Assembly (NCBI GenBank): GCA_002914805.1
Contig: JXTB01000081.1
Location: 154,555-218,554, forward strand
Origin: Parasponia andersonii
Lineage: Eukaryota > Streptophyta > Magnoliopsida > Rosales > Cannabaceae
Reading direction: 5' to 3'
DNA length: 64,000 nucleotides
A model generated the notes under the pieces. It worked only from the letters and a program-made list of their open reading frames with translations. It did not search any database and was not told the DNA's origin. The translations under genes and the position numbers were made by a program. Shown one piece after another: positions 38,500-51,527 of this stretch; the stretch's first letter is position 1; every line of letters starts with the position of its first letter.

Positions 38500-41400
38500 T
38501 GGTTTATTATTTATTTAACTGAAAACATAGAAGAAGGTATTACTATGTTAATAAGTTTTGTTCAAATCTTGTAAAACGTTTAAATGATATCATTTATTGG
38601 GAAATTTATTCAATTTTTTTTCTTAGTTTTTCCTGCATTTATTTATTGTCGTTCTTTGTTAAGTTTCTCTATTTATATTATATTAATTTAGTTTATGATA
38701 TTTACTTTTGGTAATATTTTGACATTATTATAGTGAGATTTTTGAGAATATTTTTGTATTATATTGCAACGTATTCTTTTTATTGTTAATATTATTATTG
38801 TATTATTAATTGTGCATTAATACCTTTTTAATGAATATTATAAATTATTTTTTTTAAGTGGAAATATTTTTTATATTTTGATATTATTATTTTTCTTGTT
38901 GTGAATATTATTATTGTATTATTAGTTGTAGATTAATACTTTTTTAATAAATCTTATAGATTATTTTTATTAAAAGGAGATATTTCCTAAGGAAATGTAA
39001 TGGTAGTTTGTAATTTAGCTTTATATATATTGTCTTTAATTATTTAATATTATTTATTACTTCTTTGTGTAACATTGATTCAAAATGCTTTTTTTTTTTA
39101 AATGTAATTATGTATTTTTTGGGTATTTATTTTAGACGGAATTTGTGAATTTTTTATCACATTTTTTTATTCAATAAGCTTTTAAGCATATTGTCTTCGC
39201 CAATATTTTGTTATTAACTAAGTTTTGTCTCTCTATTTCCCTCTTTTTCTCCTTCTGTTTTTTTTTTTCCGCTCTATATAATAATTATTTTTTGACCTAT
39301 TTACAAAGTTTATATTTAATTTAATTTAGTTATTATTGTTTTCTAAATATAATATGATTCATGTTTATAATTCTATTTTTTTCCCTTAAAGAGAAGTTGT
39401 TCTTTTCCATATTAAAAAAAGAAAAAAGAAAAAAGATATTACTATGGATTTGTATTGTTTATCTAATATTATATCGGTATTAATGTTATATGTATATCTC
39501 TCCTGCACTTTTAGTTTGCTTAGTATTGTTTTTGGTAGAAATTATATATTTGACATGGATAGTTTGGCATATTTATTATCTAAACTAATTATATTTTTAT
39601 TCTATTACTTAAAATTATTATAATTTTAAAAAAAATCTCAAAATAAAATGAAAGTATCTGTATTAAGTATATAAGTAAGAGCTTTTAATTGAAATAGATA
39701 AAATGCTACATCACATATAGAATAGAGTTAGATACATAATACAAACAAAGTCGGTTGAATAGCCTTACAATAATATGATAATTTTACAACTATATTAATT
39801 ACAATTTACTTTGCTTCTTGTCTTTTCTTCCTCCACATTAAAATTCTTATCTTTCTCCTTGTCAATGAATGTAGTCAATTTCTTCACCATCAATTACACA
39901 TATTTGATTTCTTGTATCTAATATAATTATATAACAATATCTTGAGAAATATAACCGGATAAATAACTAAAGATATGTAATATTTGGCTCACATGCATAG
40001 GAGTATTATGAATATATAGTAAGTTTATAAGATGATGTATTTCTAGATGTTTATTCAGCTACCTAAGAGATCATTTTCTGTTTATATAACAAAAGTATTT
40101 CTCGAAATTAAATAAGCACATAGAAAATTATCGATATAATAGGTGACTTGCTATACATATTATACAAGTCAAATACCAGTAGCAAGATTGTAAAAATATA
40201 GTGAAGAACTGTCCAAAAACTACCAGGTGAATAAGGATTAGCACAAAGACAGATTAACAAAAAATTAAGAAGAATTTTGAAAGGGAAAAGTAGGGGGAAA
40301 AAAGGTCAGACAGATTTAAAAAGGGAGAAAGACAAAGAAGAAGGGAAGTAGAAAATATTAGATTTTAAGACTCAGATATATACAAAAAACTGAAAAGAGA
40401 CTTAGAACTCAACAATGAATTGCTATAATACTCAAAGTACGAAAATTCTCAAGTTACTATTTAAGTATAGATTATGCCTGAAATAAAGGTAATACCAAAT
40501 AACTAATTCTTCATAGGACTCAAAGAATAAAAATTACAAAACAACTCACTAACAGTAAATTGAACAAAGTTCAGTATACGGTAATATGACCTAACAATCT
40601 TTGGGTAGTTATTTCACTATACATGATCAAGCAGTGGATGTTCATCATTGCCAAAGGTATGGATAAATATAGAGATTGGAAAAGGCTAAAATAGAAATAA
40701 TTAATTAAAAAAGAAAGAAAAAAAAAGGAAGAGAACATTGAGTAAAGGTGGTTGAAAGAAGACTAAATATAATTGAGTAATAAAAAGAGGAAAAAGATAA
40801 GAAAAAGAAAAAACTAAGAGAAAGGTCTTAAAAAAAAAAACAAAGAGGAAAAGAAAAGTATATGAAATATATATGAAACGAAAAGAAGCATAACAATATT
40901 TAATAATAACTAATTTAAAAGGAAAAACAAAAACATTTATACATAATAAATGCAATACATATAATACTAATTAATACTAGAAATAACAAAATATAACCAA
41001 ATGGAAGTATAATATAATTTAATAAAATATTTCAACAGTTTGTAAGACTGAACACAATAGCAGGAAAATAAATACATCAATATTACATTACTAACACAAA
41101 CAATAGATATTAATAAACAACAAAACAAAGTACCTATGCATATAACATAAAAAAGGAACAATAAAGTAAAGATGGACAATAGAGCATAATTAATATGTAT
41201 GAAACTTGAGATCCTTTGTAGAAAAACGTTTAGAATTAAATCCCAGCCAAGTACAGATTATACACATGGGATAGAAAAAAGGTAAAAAAAAAAAACAGTG
41301 GACGTAGTGGAAGAAAAAAACAGTAGATATAGTGGAAGAAAGTGATAGTGAAATCAGTTTATCAACAAACCATAAATATAAAAATAGTTAAGGAAAGATA

Positions 41401-43040
41401 AGATATACAAAATACAGTAAATGACTAGAACATATATAGATCAAAAAATATATAAAAAGTATTAAGTTAAAGTTAAACAGATGGCAATGCCCCAATATAC
41501 CATGTAATAATAATAATTAAAAAAAAATAGTCAACAGCTTACTAAGCTTGGATGCCTAAAGGAAATAAATAACGACGATGAGCTGTATTTTTCTAAAATC
41601 CTAAAAAATATAGGTAAAAAAAGGAGGAAAAAACACTCCAAAAATATACCAAAAAATAAAAAAAAATTCCTAACTATATTTATGATTTGTTTTTTTTTTT
41701 TTTTATCTTTTTCTTTTTTTTCCCCTCTTTTAATCTCAATAATATAACTGACTCAAAGCAACATTAATAAGGTGTTTTATATAGTAACAAAATCTTAAAT
41801 ACGAATAGACAAGATATTTATAGTAGAAACATAGCTCATAATTAACATAAAAAAAATCTGCAAGGATTAATATCAACGCCAAAAAGAGGGAAAAAAAAAA
41901 AAGGAAAAAAACATTCAAGAATGATCCTGAAAATAACAGATAAATTTGAAATCATATAGGAAATTAGCACATATATTTATTTGTCAACATATTCTTGCAA
42001 AAATTAACAAAAAGCCCAACAAAAATAGATGGAAAAAATAGATACATCCCAAAGCAACAAAATGTCCAATTAAAAAACCCATCAACCCAGACCATTTCAA
42101 AAAGCCCAAAACACAATAAGCTCTAAGGAACATAGACCATTTCAAAAGCCTAAAACACAGTAAACCCTAAGGAATATATGGATAAGAATGCAGGCAAAAA
42201 AATATAATCAACAAATTTTGCAGTAGCAAGATAAAGTAAAAACGGAGAGAAAAAAGAGGAAAAAAAAAGGAGAAGCTATATTTCGTACATAAACAGAGAC
42301 AATTACATAACAAATTATTATAAAAAGCAGGGATAAAATCAAACTATACATAATAATATATAAAAATAAAATTGCAAAACGAAAAAAATACTAAGTAAAG
42401 AAGGCACCATACTCACAGAAGGATCCGAAAGAGCAAAGAAGAGGCAAAACTCATATCTAAATAACCCGATCTATATAAAGAAACCAAAGATAAAGAAACC
42501 AATCTACACTAAAAAAACCAAAGATCAAACAACACGAGATTACTAAAAAAAACAAAGAGCAAAAAATAGAAAATAAAAAAAGGAAGGGAGAAAAAAGGAG
42601 AAATGCCCTGAATTGTAGAACACTATGAAAAATTGTCAAAAGAAAAGAAAGGAAGGCATGATTGAAGAAAATAAAAACCAAACAAAAAAATAGAAGAGAT
42701 AAAGAGAGAGCATTTGAGAAGAGAGGAAGATAAAAGTATCAAATGCACAAAAACTGGAGAGAACAAAGAATACTAAGTGGAGAAACTAAGGATAAAAACT
42801 AATGAGATATCCAAAACATCCCACCTATACCCTCAGCCGAAGCAACAATAATGGGGACATGAAAGGAATTAAAAGACCTGCGCAAAATTATCAAAAAGAC
42901 CACACTTACAACTACCCCTCAGCCCACCTAAAAGATAAAAACATAAATTCACATTTAAAGTCAAATAAAAAAAACGTATCACCGTTCATCTACAGTAATT
43001 CATCTTCAACTTAAGTATATATAATAATTTGGGTAGAGGA
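38500..43040. other. Helitron 5' non-coding segment
   Basis: T-rich at 38550-39450 and strongly A-rich on the plus strand from 40250 to 42950. The low-complexity minus-strand ORFs of Phe, Leu and Ser are composition artefacts. A short duplication (ACCATTTCAAAA...CCCTAAGGAA) recurs at about 42090 and 42134. No gene is seen. It belongs to the Helitron if the proposed 5' terminus is right. Confidence 0.5.
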
Positions 43041-43789
43041 ATCCTACAAACCCAATTCCAACAAATGGAATCGGATACAATCCACATAAGAAATCTTTTT
43101 TCTATTCCTTTAGTAAATTTTCTAAAATAGTTACTGTACCTATTTTGCACATTCTATATTATAAAATTACAAGTATTTCGGTCAAATATAATACTCATTT
43201 TATTCCATTTCAACAAGTAACCAAATATAGTAATTTTAATTTAAAGTTTCAACTAGAAATTAGAATATTATTTTAGAGTATTTATAAGAAATGGTCTTTT
43301 TTAAGATTAATTTAAAAAATATTCCTTTTTTTATACCTATACAATAAATTATTATTTTATAATTTTATTTTGATAAATGGATTTTTTTCAATTGATCTAT
43401 TTTTATAAAGTAAATCAATTTTTAAAAATAAATAAAAATATTTATATGTACTAAATATGAAAATGACTATTTTTTAAATAATTTTAAAATTTAGCTATTT
43501 CTAACAATGTTTGAAAAACGACTATTTTGCAAACTATAATCCAAAATTCAGATATTGGACTTAAAGTCCATTATTTCATTTTTTTTATCACTATTCTTTA
43601 TGATTCTCATTATCGTTATAGTTTTAATAGATTTTGGACACTTATAACCATTTTTCAAAAAATATTATCTAATTTACGATCTTTCAAAAATAATAAAAAT
43701 TTTGTACGACATTTCAGGACATTTTTCTAAATACTCTAGGACCTAGAAAACTAGTGACATTTTAGTAAATAAGCCATTTTTTCACACAA

Positions 43790-44100
43790 GTTTCTTGGAA
43801 ATTAATTTGATTTCTTATTAACGGAATATTCTATACATAAGTCTTGAAAATTAGTTTGGTTTCGTATTAGCAGAATGTCTTATACATAAATGGATCACAT
43901 GAAACTACAAAAATTTTTTGGAAACTAATTTGTTTTCCTTTTAGCAGAATGCCATCATAGAAAACTACAAATTTTTTTGAAAACCAGTTTGGTTTCTTTT
44001 TAGTAGAATGTCATGTATGTAAGTAAATTACAGAAAATCATAAATGTTTTCAAGAAACTAGTATAGTTTCTTTTTAGTAGAATGTCCTGTAGTTTCTACA
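43790..44100. repeat. Five-copy degenerate tandem repeat
   Basis: A core of the form GAAACTAGTTTGGTTTC followed by TTTTTAGTAGAATGTC recurs near 43800, 43845, 43920, 43978 and 44052. Spacing is irregular (about 50-75 bp). Confidence 0.75.
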
Positions 44101-44210
44101 GTTTATACTTCTTTTTTTTTTCCCATTTTATTATTTAAATCAAACAAATGAATAGCAGAAAAAAATCTACAATTAGTTGAAGAAATTTGAAAAAAAAAAC
44201 ACTAGTTGGT

Positions 44211-44540
44211 TTCTAGTTTTTAGTAATAAAATTAATCAATTTAGTTATGGTCACTACTGGAAACCAATTTGGTTTCTAGTAGAAACTAATTTGGTTTTCA
44301 ATTATTAGTAGAAACTAAATTAATTTCTAGTTTTTAGTAATGAAATTAACTAATTTAGTTATAGTTACTAGTAGGAACCAATTTGGTTTCAAATTATCAC
44401 TGGAAACCAAATTGATTTTTAGTAGAGACCATATTGGTTTCCAATTATTAATAGCAACTAAATTGATTTCTAATAAAAACCATATTAGCTTATTCGATGA
44501 ATAGATGATTTCTTTTGTTATTATGATTAGTTTCTTTGGT
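44211..44540. repeat. Array of near-palindromic GAAACCAATTTGGTTTC motifs
   Basis: The 17-base near-palindrome and one- to three-mismatch variants recur about eight or nine times. A larger unit starting TTCTAGTTTTTAGTAAT is duplicated with period 114 (44211 and 44325). A CACTACTGGAAA word at about 44251 precedes the first perfect motif and resembles a CACTA-type terminus. No coding sequence is present. Confidence 0.7.
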
Positions 44541-46170
44541 AACCAAATTGATTTCTTAAAAAAAAAAAAGTAGAAAAACTAATTGTTTTAAAGATTAAAG
44601 AAAAAAGAATTTTAAAAAGACTAAGCACAGGGAAAAAAAAAAAAGAAGTGGTAGGTTCAATGTGAAAAATAGTTAGAAAATGAATTAAAGGAAAAATAAT
44701 TTTAAAAAAGACTTAAAAAAATGAAAGAAGATTTTTTTAAAAAAAAAAATGAAGAAAAAAAAACACTTAGGACCAAAGATTGCTCTAAACCTAATTTTCA
44801 TGAAATTATTGCATTTAGAGTCAAGTTTGATTAGGAATTGCAGCTAGCATGATGTGGGTCATATATTGCCTCACCATTTTACCGACTAAAAAGAATCTTA
44901 CCCCGTTCATGTTTATTCTCAAGGGAAGGAAGTACAAGTATAGAGTACTACGAGTGACCTATTACCTATTAAAAATACAGGAGGAGTGCCACGCATAGTC
45001 CCTGTCTCAGACTCTTATTTAGACACTAGTGTGAAAGACTGAAACATGTGCAGTTATTTTTACACAAATACCAGAGCCAAACATTGTGAACAAAAGCCAT
45101 TCTTTTTAAAATAAAACTACAGTATTTTTAATTTATTTTATTCATTTTTCTCGATAAGGTTCAATGTAAAAAAAAAAGTTAGAAAAATGGAAAAAAGAAA
45201 TTTAAAAAAGTGAAGATAAAAAGGAGAGAGAGAAAAATAATACGAAGATTTAAGGGATTGGACCCAAGTCTTTGAGAATATTTTTGTTGGTCAATCACAT
45301 AACTTACGTACATTTAAGTTTGAATGTCTCATTTTTTAAATAATAAAAACTTTCAATAAAAATAAATAAAATTTATGACTTTGTCACCGGTAGCAAAAAT
45401 AAACAAAATTTATGACTTTGCCACCCATAGTATATTTTCCTTATACCACGTGGACTTCCTTATTATTTTCAAAGATCATATTTTGGTCAATATTTTATCA
45501 AAAAAACCGTATACAGTGTTCCTTTTCCCTTTTAATTCCACGAACCAAATGCTACCTGCACTGCCTTGGGGTTAAGCTGTTTAGGGTGTTCAATCTATTC
45601 TAATCACAAGCATGTGAAAAGCCCAATCCATAATCTATAAAATGGGCCAAAAGGATGCTATTGGGTGAACAAATTCGGCTGTAATGGCTGTTTTCACCAA
45701 CTTAGGAAGATAAATACACATATTATTACATAACAACATATGTAACTGAGATAGCACAATTTGTCCTCCAAATTATACCAATTCTACTCAAAAGTTTGAC
45801 TATTACTTGTGTACTATCATTACCCACAGAAGCAGCCAAGCCAACAACCAAAAAAAAAAAATGTTATTGATTTTTTTCTTTTGTTTTTTTTTCCTCCGAA
45901 ACAAGTAGTTCTTATTCTTTATTTTGTTGACTAGAGATACGTACAGTAGTGACAATAAATGACTTGTATATATCTTTATTTAGCAAAAGGACCTTCGTTA
46001 ATTTTGTACAATCCACGCGAAAATCTAACTTTATATTATTTTCTGTGGAAATTGAAATAATAATAAAATTAAAAAAAGAGAGTGAAAAAAAAAAAGCCCT
46101 GGAGAGAAAGTAGAAAGCAGATGGGAGAATTGGCCAAGCCGCTTTGGATTGCGTTGAAAAGAAATTGCGG

Positions 46171-46178
46171 TATAAAAA
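46171..46178 (+). promoter_or_regulatory. TATA box of GPAT9
   Basis: TATAAAAA about 98 bp upstream of the GPAT9 ATG. The distance fits a core promoter with a 5' leader of about 65-70 bp. Confidence 0.55.
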
Positions 46179-46268
46179 GAGTGAAAACGGGAGAAGAACG
46201 CCTTAAAAAAAAAAAAAAAAAAAATCACACCGCATAAGCGAAAACGAAAAACGAAAAATCAAAGCAAG

Positions 46269-46407
46269 ATGAGTAGCACCACTGGGAGGTTCAGGCCTTC
46301 GAGCTCCGAATCGGACCTGGATCGACCCAATATCGAGGATTACCTCCCTTCCGGATCCTCCATTCAACAAGAACCTCGCGGCAAGCTTCGCCTGTAAATC
46401 ATTCCCT

Positions 46408-46439
<32 letters not shown>

Positions 46440-49364
46440 GGCATATTCTCTTTGTTTCTCGGGAAAATCGACTAGAGATATTATGTCACTCCGATTATTA
46501 TTATTATTATATTTTATTTTTTTGGGTTTCTTAGTCGTGATTTGCTTGATATTTCGCCGACTCTAACCGAGGCTGCTGGTGCCATTGTCGACGTAAGTTG
46601 TGTCTCACCTTTTTTTTTTTAATATTTTTTCTATGTTTCAATTAAATTTTTTCGATTGATATTATTTATTTATTTTGCCGAATTAGGACGACGGATATTT
46701 TGTTTGCTTATTTATTTTTATTTTTTGACAAATAGAATATTCTAGATTTTGCTTTACTGAGATTTTTTGCATGATGATTGTGAGTGTGAATGTGAATGAA
46801 ATCAGGATTCGTTCACGAGATGCTTCAAGTCGAATTCACCGGAGCCATGGAACTGGAATATCTATTTGTTTCCGCTATGGTGTTGCGGAGTTGTCATTCG
46901 CTATTTCATTCTCTTTCCTGTGAGGTTAGAGCTTTTAAAGTTTGAAAATTTCGAAGTCATGGATTTACATTACTCTATGATTCAATAATTATGTATATGT
47001 ATACATATATGTGTGTGTGTGTGTATAATTAGTATGTAAAAGGAACTGCATTAGTTTTATTATTGCATTTGCTTATGGAATTTGGGAATATAAGCTTTTG
47101 TCAACTAGTTCATGCATCTGTAATGACTGTGCAGGGTTCTAGTGTTGACTTTAGGATGGATAATTTTCCTGTCGTCCTACATTCCGGTGCACTTCTTATT
47201 GAAAGGGCACGATAGGTTGAGGAAGAAGCTAGAGGTGAAAATTCTAATTTTTTTCTGTTTTGTCTATCGCCTACTGGATTTTGCTTACCTGGTTGTGCCT
47301 ATTTCCTGTTCAGAGGTTTTTGGTGGAGTTAATTTGTAGCTTCTTTGTTGCCTCTTGGACTGGGGTGGTCAAGTATCATGGACCACGGCCTAGCATGCGG
47401 CCTAATCAGGTTTTCTAAAATGTTCTGTGACTGCATATTCGGGTAACTTCTGTGTCGGAATGTTTGCCTTGACCCTTTCTTTCATACTTTTTGTGCAGGT
47501 TTTTGTGGCCAATCATACTTCCATGATCGATTTCATCATCTTAGAACAGATGACTGCATTTGCGGTCATCATGCAGAAGCATGCTGGATGGGTTGGTAAG
47601 TCTTATTACCAAATACAGTTGTAAATAAACTTTAGAATATACTTAATGACTCTGTTTTTATTATTGTAACCTGGTGTTGAAGAAGTCTGTCAAATAATGT
47701 GCGATTTCTGTGTTCTTCAAACTTATATGTTGATTATCATGGATAACTTAGGATGACAGAAGTATACTGTTACGACTGAGGTTACTATTTGATTGGGGAA
47801 TGTTTTGACAGGGTTTAAACCACTATGCTTGCAAACTTATTCAGTTGAGTTGTGGAGGTGAAATAATTGACAGAACTCATCAAAGTCAATGACTGGGTTT
47901 GGAGTCATCTTGTGTATATATAATTGTAAATACTAGTTAAAAGTTATAAATACCTTTTTTTCTTTAAAAAGTTATAAGTACCTCTTTTTCCTCTTGTTAC
48001 CAACTTTTAATAGTTTTTTTCCGACTAGGCTTCACATTTTCCTTTTGCCAATGTTTTGTCATGTGCAATAATTTGGTCTTCTCCTTGTACTTTTCTTGTA
48101 AAGGACTGTTGCAAAGCACTATTTTGGAGAGTATGGGCTGTATTTGGTTCAATCGAACAGAGTCAAAGGATCGTGAGATTGTAGCAAGGAAGTAAGTATA
48201 AATTGCTTATAAGATGCTTTTATCTCAACACTGTTCATGTTGTTGAAATGTGGCTTTATACCATTTCAGATTAAGAGAACATGTGCAGGGAGCTGATAAC
48301 CCACTTCTTATATTCCCTGAGGGAACTTGTGTAAATAACCACTATACTGTTATGTTCAAAAAGGTAATTGTGATTATTTTTTAGCGTCCCATGTTTTAGT
48401 TTAGTTTTGTAATCTGGGTAGACTTTTGGTGACAATGTTGAACTTCATATCATGGGCATTTGGTGCTTTCAGTTTGTCAACTTATTATTTCTTTGATAAG
48501 TTTCTCTTAACTTAATTTGTTTATAATGTTTAGGGTGCATTTGAGCTCGGATGCTCAGTTTGTCCAGTTGCAATCAAGTACAATAAAATCTTCGTTGATG
48601 CTTTCTGGAATAGTAGAAAGTAAGGAGCTGATTATTGCGTATTGCTCTTGAAGTCTACTGATTGTCATGTGCTTTTCAAAGTGGTTCCCTTGTTCAACTC
48701 AGATGCATCCATGAAACAATTTATCATGAGTGTGTATATGTGAACAACTTTGCACGTAAAACCATTAGTCAGTGTCAAGTTCTGTGTGGACCTTTGTCAT
48801 GTTGATTTGATATTCAAGTATTTGACACGCTGTCAAAAAACATTGAGGCATATTTAACATTTCTTTGCTGCAGGCAGTCCTTCACAAAGCACCTGCTGCA
48901 GCTTATGACGTCATGGGCCGTAGTTTGTGATGTGTGGTATTTGGAGCCCCAAAATATGAGGTCAGGGGAGACCCCCATTGAGTTTGCTGAGAGGTAAATA
49001 ATCGGTTGTAATAAGTAAGCATGTGCTTGTAGCATCAAGAAAAGGGCATCTCGATGTCTTTGAACAATCTAAAAAATTTAGGATTTTGTTTAAACCTTTG
49101 TTTCATGCTTTTATTCAGGGTGAGGGACATAATATCTGCTCGGGCAGGTCTTAAGAAGGTTCCTTGGGATGGATATCTGAAGCATTCTCGTCCTAGTCCA
49201 AAACACAGAGAGCGAAAGTAAATCACATTTCTTGTCTTTTAAGTTATCAACAGTGTTTTAGATCTATGCGGTCAATTTTCAATTAAGTGGCTAATTCCTC
49301 ATTTTCTGTGTGTAGGCAACAAAGCTTTGCAGAGTCAGTGCTACGGCGGCTGGAGGAAAAGTGA
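46269..49364 (+). CDS. GPAT9: GPAT9, ER glycerol-3-phosphate acyltransferase
   Basis: Derived exons: 46269-46393, 46535-46592, 46806-46924, 47135-47234, 47314-47409, 47499-47595, 48104-48191, 48270-48363, 48534-48619, 48874-48993, 49119-49217, 49316-49364; 1131 nt, 376 aa, the same length as the Arabidopsis protein. All introns are GT-AG. It catalyses acyl-CoA plus glycerol-3-phosphate to lysophosphatidic acid, the first step of membrane and storage glycerolipid synthesis in the endoplasmic reticulum. Visible motifs are a hydrophobic pair at about residues 78-125 (FPLWCCGVVIRYFILF, VLVLTLGWIIFLSSY), acyltransferase block I NHTSMID (171-177), block II CIWFNR (211-216), block III FPEGT (243-247) and block IV CPVAIKYN. 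The C-terminus is basic and ends RRLEEK. No lesion is visible. Confidence 0.96.
46410..46437 (+). repeat. CT microsatellite in GPAT9 intron 1
   Basis: About fourteen CT units start 17 bp after the exon 1 donor site. Likely length-polymorphic. Confidence 0.95.
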
Positions 49365-51527
49365 AGCAAAAATATGTTGGTTGCCTTGTTTAATTGTGTC
49401 TACTAAAACAGACTCGGTGTCTCCTGGATTTTCACTTCATTTAAGTAAATACGTTTATTTCAATTTACTCTTTGGGGGTCTGGGCATGAAGTCTGAAGGG
49501 AAGGATCCTTGAGAAAAAGAGGTAAATAATGTTCTCGGGCCAGTTGCCGCCTTGTATCCGCAAATCAGCTCCTTTTTGGGTTTGCTCTAGATTTTGTAGG
49601 AACTTTTCATAACACAAACGTTTCAAACATGGTCATATCATATGACGAATTAATTTTGGCTAATAACAGGTTTTCCTCTTAGAGAGGATGAACCTTTGTC
49701 TTACAGTGTCGAAAGTCGATACATACTTATATTCTTTGTTATTTATTTATTTATTTTTTGCTCGTCTCCGATATTTATAATTCACACGCTTGAATGGTCT
49801 TAAAGCATGGACGATGCAGTCCAGTTTGATTTTACAAGGCATGGCGGCTGAACTGAGACGACAAAACAGGGTTTTCCTCAATTAGAAAAACATACAACTT
49901 GTGGTTTCGATCTTTCAAATTGGATTCTTTTTGCGGCGACAAGCGCGATTGACGCTGAGGGCGATTGACGCTGAGGAATCTCTTTCCGCAAAAGAATTGA
50001 CTCACACTGGTTGTAGTCTTGTCTGCGGTTTGCTAAACTAACGACTCCAACAAAGGCATTTGCCGCCGAAGAAAGGGTACTAATTATGAACCGTGAAAAC
50101 CCAGGACGAGGACGACACGGATAATAATCAATGTTGACCCACATGAAAGGGGATACTTGTGAGAACACGAGACTCGTTCAATGAAGCATTGATTTCCAGT
50201 AGGAAAAGACCTTTTCTATGGCTATATGGTTTTAGAATATGCTCAAAATATCCTGCTTGTGATCTATGAGTCTGAGGTAACAGAAGGAAAAACAATTGAA
50301 CATTAAATAAGATACATGATAATTTTATTTAGTTGGCATTTGGGTTTGGGTTATTAGACTATAATTTAACGAAACTTATATAAGAAGGCAAGTCAAGTCT
50401 TTATTTGTTTGGCGGGTCATTTGTCATTCTATGTAGGATATAAGTCAATGGCGGCGCATTTGCACGTCAAACAAGCATCAATTGACCCTCCACCTAAAGA
50501 AGACTCTTCATCCTTTCACCAAAAACAAAAAAAAAAACTTTTGAGCTATTTAATTTCGTGGGAAATCATTTCTCTTCCTTTTTATCTTTCTATTCATGAT
50601 TTAGCGAATTAAATGGCCATTAAAAACTGTAAAGACAAGACACTCTAGTCTGGACGGAAACCAACGATGAAGTTTACATTGGTGAGAGGTCAATGGAACA
50701 AGCTACGCTAGCCCTGCCGTGGTTGGAAAGCACTAAAAGGCCCTAGCCCCAGAGGAAGATGTTAACTTGGTAAAGTGAATACATCTTTTTTGACAAAATA
50801 TCTCTCAGTTTAAAGCAAAATACGTAGATTTATTTTTTCAATTTGCGTATATAACAAAAGTATTCCACTCTTCTCTCATCACTATTTGACATGTATGGAC
50901 AAAAGATGATTTTTCACTTCTGGTAAATTTCTCCATTTTCTTTCCAGAGTTTTAACTGTCTCATACTTTAATAATAATAATAATAATAAAGTACTTCGAT
51001 ATACCACGTGCTGAAACAATGTGGTATAAAAGAGATTATCAAAAATATGGTATAAAAGAGTGCTCATCTGAAAAATTAATACCACAAGCCGGAAACGACA
51101 GTACAAAGAACCTTATAAACCTCCCTTGTTGGCCAGAGAGTTAAAACAAGAGAAGAAAGTTCGGGTCCTTCTCTTTTTTTTTTTTTTTTCTTCCCCTGAC
51201 TCTTCCCACTTGTAGTTTTAATACCAGCTAAGTCATCGTCAACGAGTCAAAGTCTTACAAGTCTATCTTCTCCATTTATCCAACTTTTCAATACCTCCTC
51301 CTCTCTTTTCCTTTTTACTTTTTTTCGTTCACATCTTCATCTTTTTGTTTTCTGTTTTCGTACCCTTCTAGCAAACGTAAATAGGACCTAGAAAGTGAAC
51401 CCTCCCAAACGTCCAGCTCACTCCACGGGGCCCACTTAAGCCCATTAAAATCTCCATTTCCTCTCTCTCTGTCCTCAGTACCCAAAACCCCTCAACATAA
51501 AGCCAAACCAGCCAGTCACACTGTAAA
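49365..51527. other. GPAT9 3' flank and LYM2 promoter region
   Basis: Two genes on the same strand are separated by about 2.2 kb. It contains a two-copy 16-bp repeat (GCGATTGACGCTGAGG at 49945 and 49961), an ATA-type run at 50971-50989 and pyrimidine-rich stretches at 51173-51200 and 51290-51355. A 96-codon minus-strand ORF at 49878-50168 has no recognisable features. Confidence 0.6.
51238..51250 (-). promoter_or_regulatory. Paired W-box cores upstream of the LysM gene
   Basis: Two TTGAC cores on the minus strand (GTCAA at 51238-51242 and 51246-51250) lie about 280 bp upstream of the ATG. WRKY factors bind TTGAC(C/T); paired sites are common in defence-gene promoters, which would fit a chitin receptor. 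This is inference. Confidence 0.35.

Larger units (their letters stand above)
30677..43040 (-). mobile_element. Decayed autonomous-type Helitron (about 12.4 kb)
   Basis: Minus-strand order is 5' terminus, Rep-helicase pseudogene (38499 to about 33560), RPA-like pseudogene (33328-31185), 3' hairpin (30710-30686), then CTCG next to a T (30680-30677; the consensus end is CTRR before T). Gene content (HUH Rep, Pif1-type helicase, RPA) is the signature of plant Helitrons, which move by rolling-circle transposition. The proposed 5' end is TCCTCTACCCAAATTATTAT at 43040 downward, with a typical AT-rich start and an ACGGTGATACG word 50 bases inside. The flank there is T rather than the expected A, so the 5' boundary is tentative. 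The gene assignment is much firmer than the ends. Confidence 0.75.
43041..46170. other. AT-rich intergenic region with degenerate repeats
   Basis: Upstream of GPAT9. It contains two repeat arrays (listed separately) and an approximately 40-bp imperfect duplication at about 45345-45430 (AAAATTTATGACTTTG, twice). No coding signal is visible. Confidence 0.55.

Noticed and set aside
40701..42681. Minus-strand ORFs rich in Phe, Leu and Ser that look like membrane proteins
   Set aside because: They come from long A-rich plus-strand DNA; composition alone produces TTT/TTC codons and no family motif is visible.
49878..50168. 96-codon minus-strand ORF between GPAT9 and the LysM gene
   Set aside because: No recognisable motif, no promoter or intron signals, and a 16-bp internal tandem repeat accounts for part of it.
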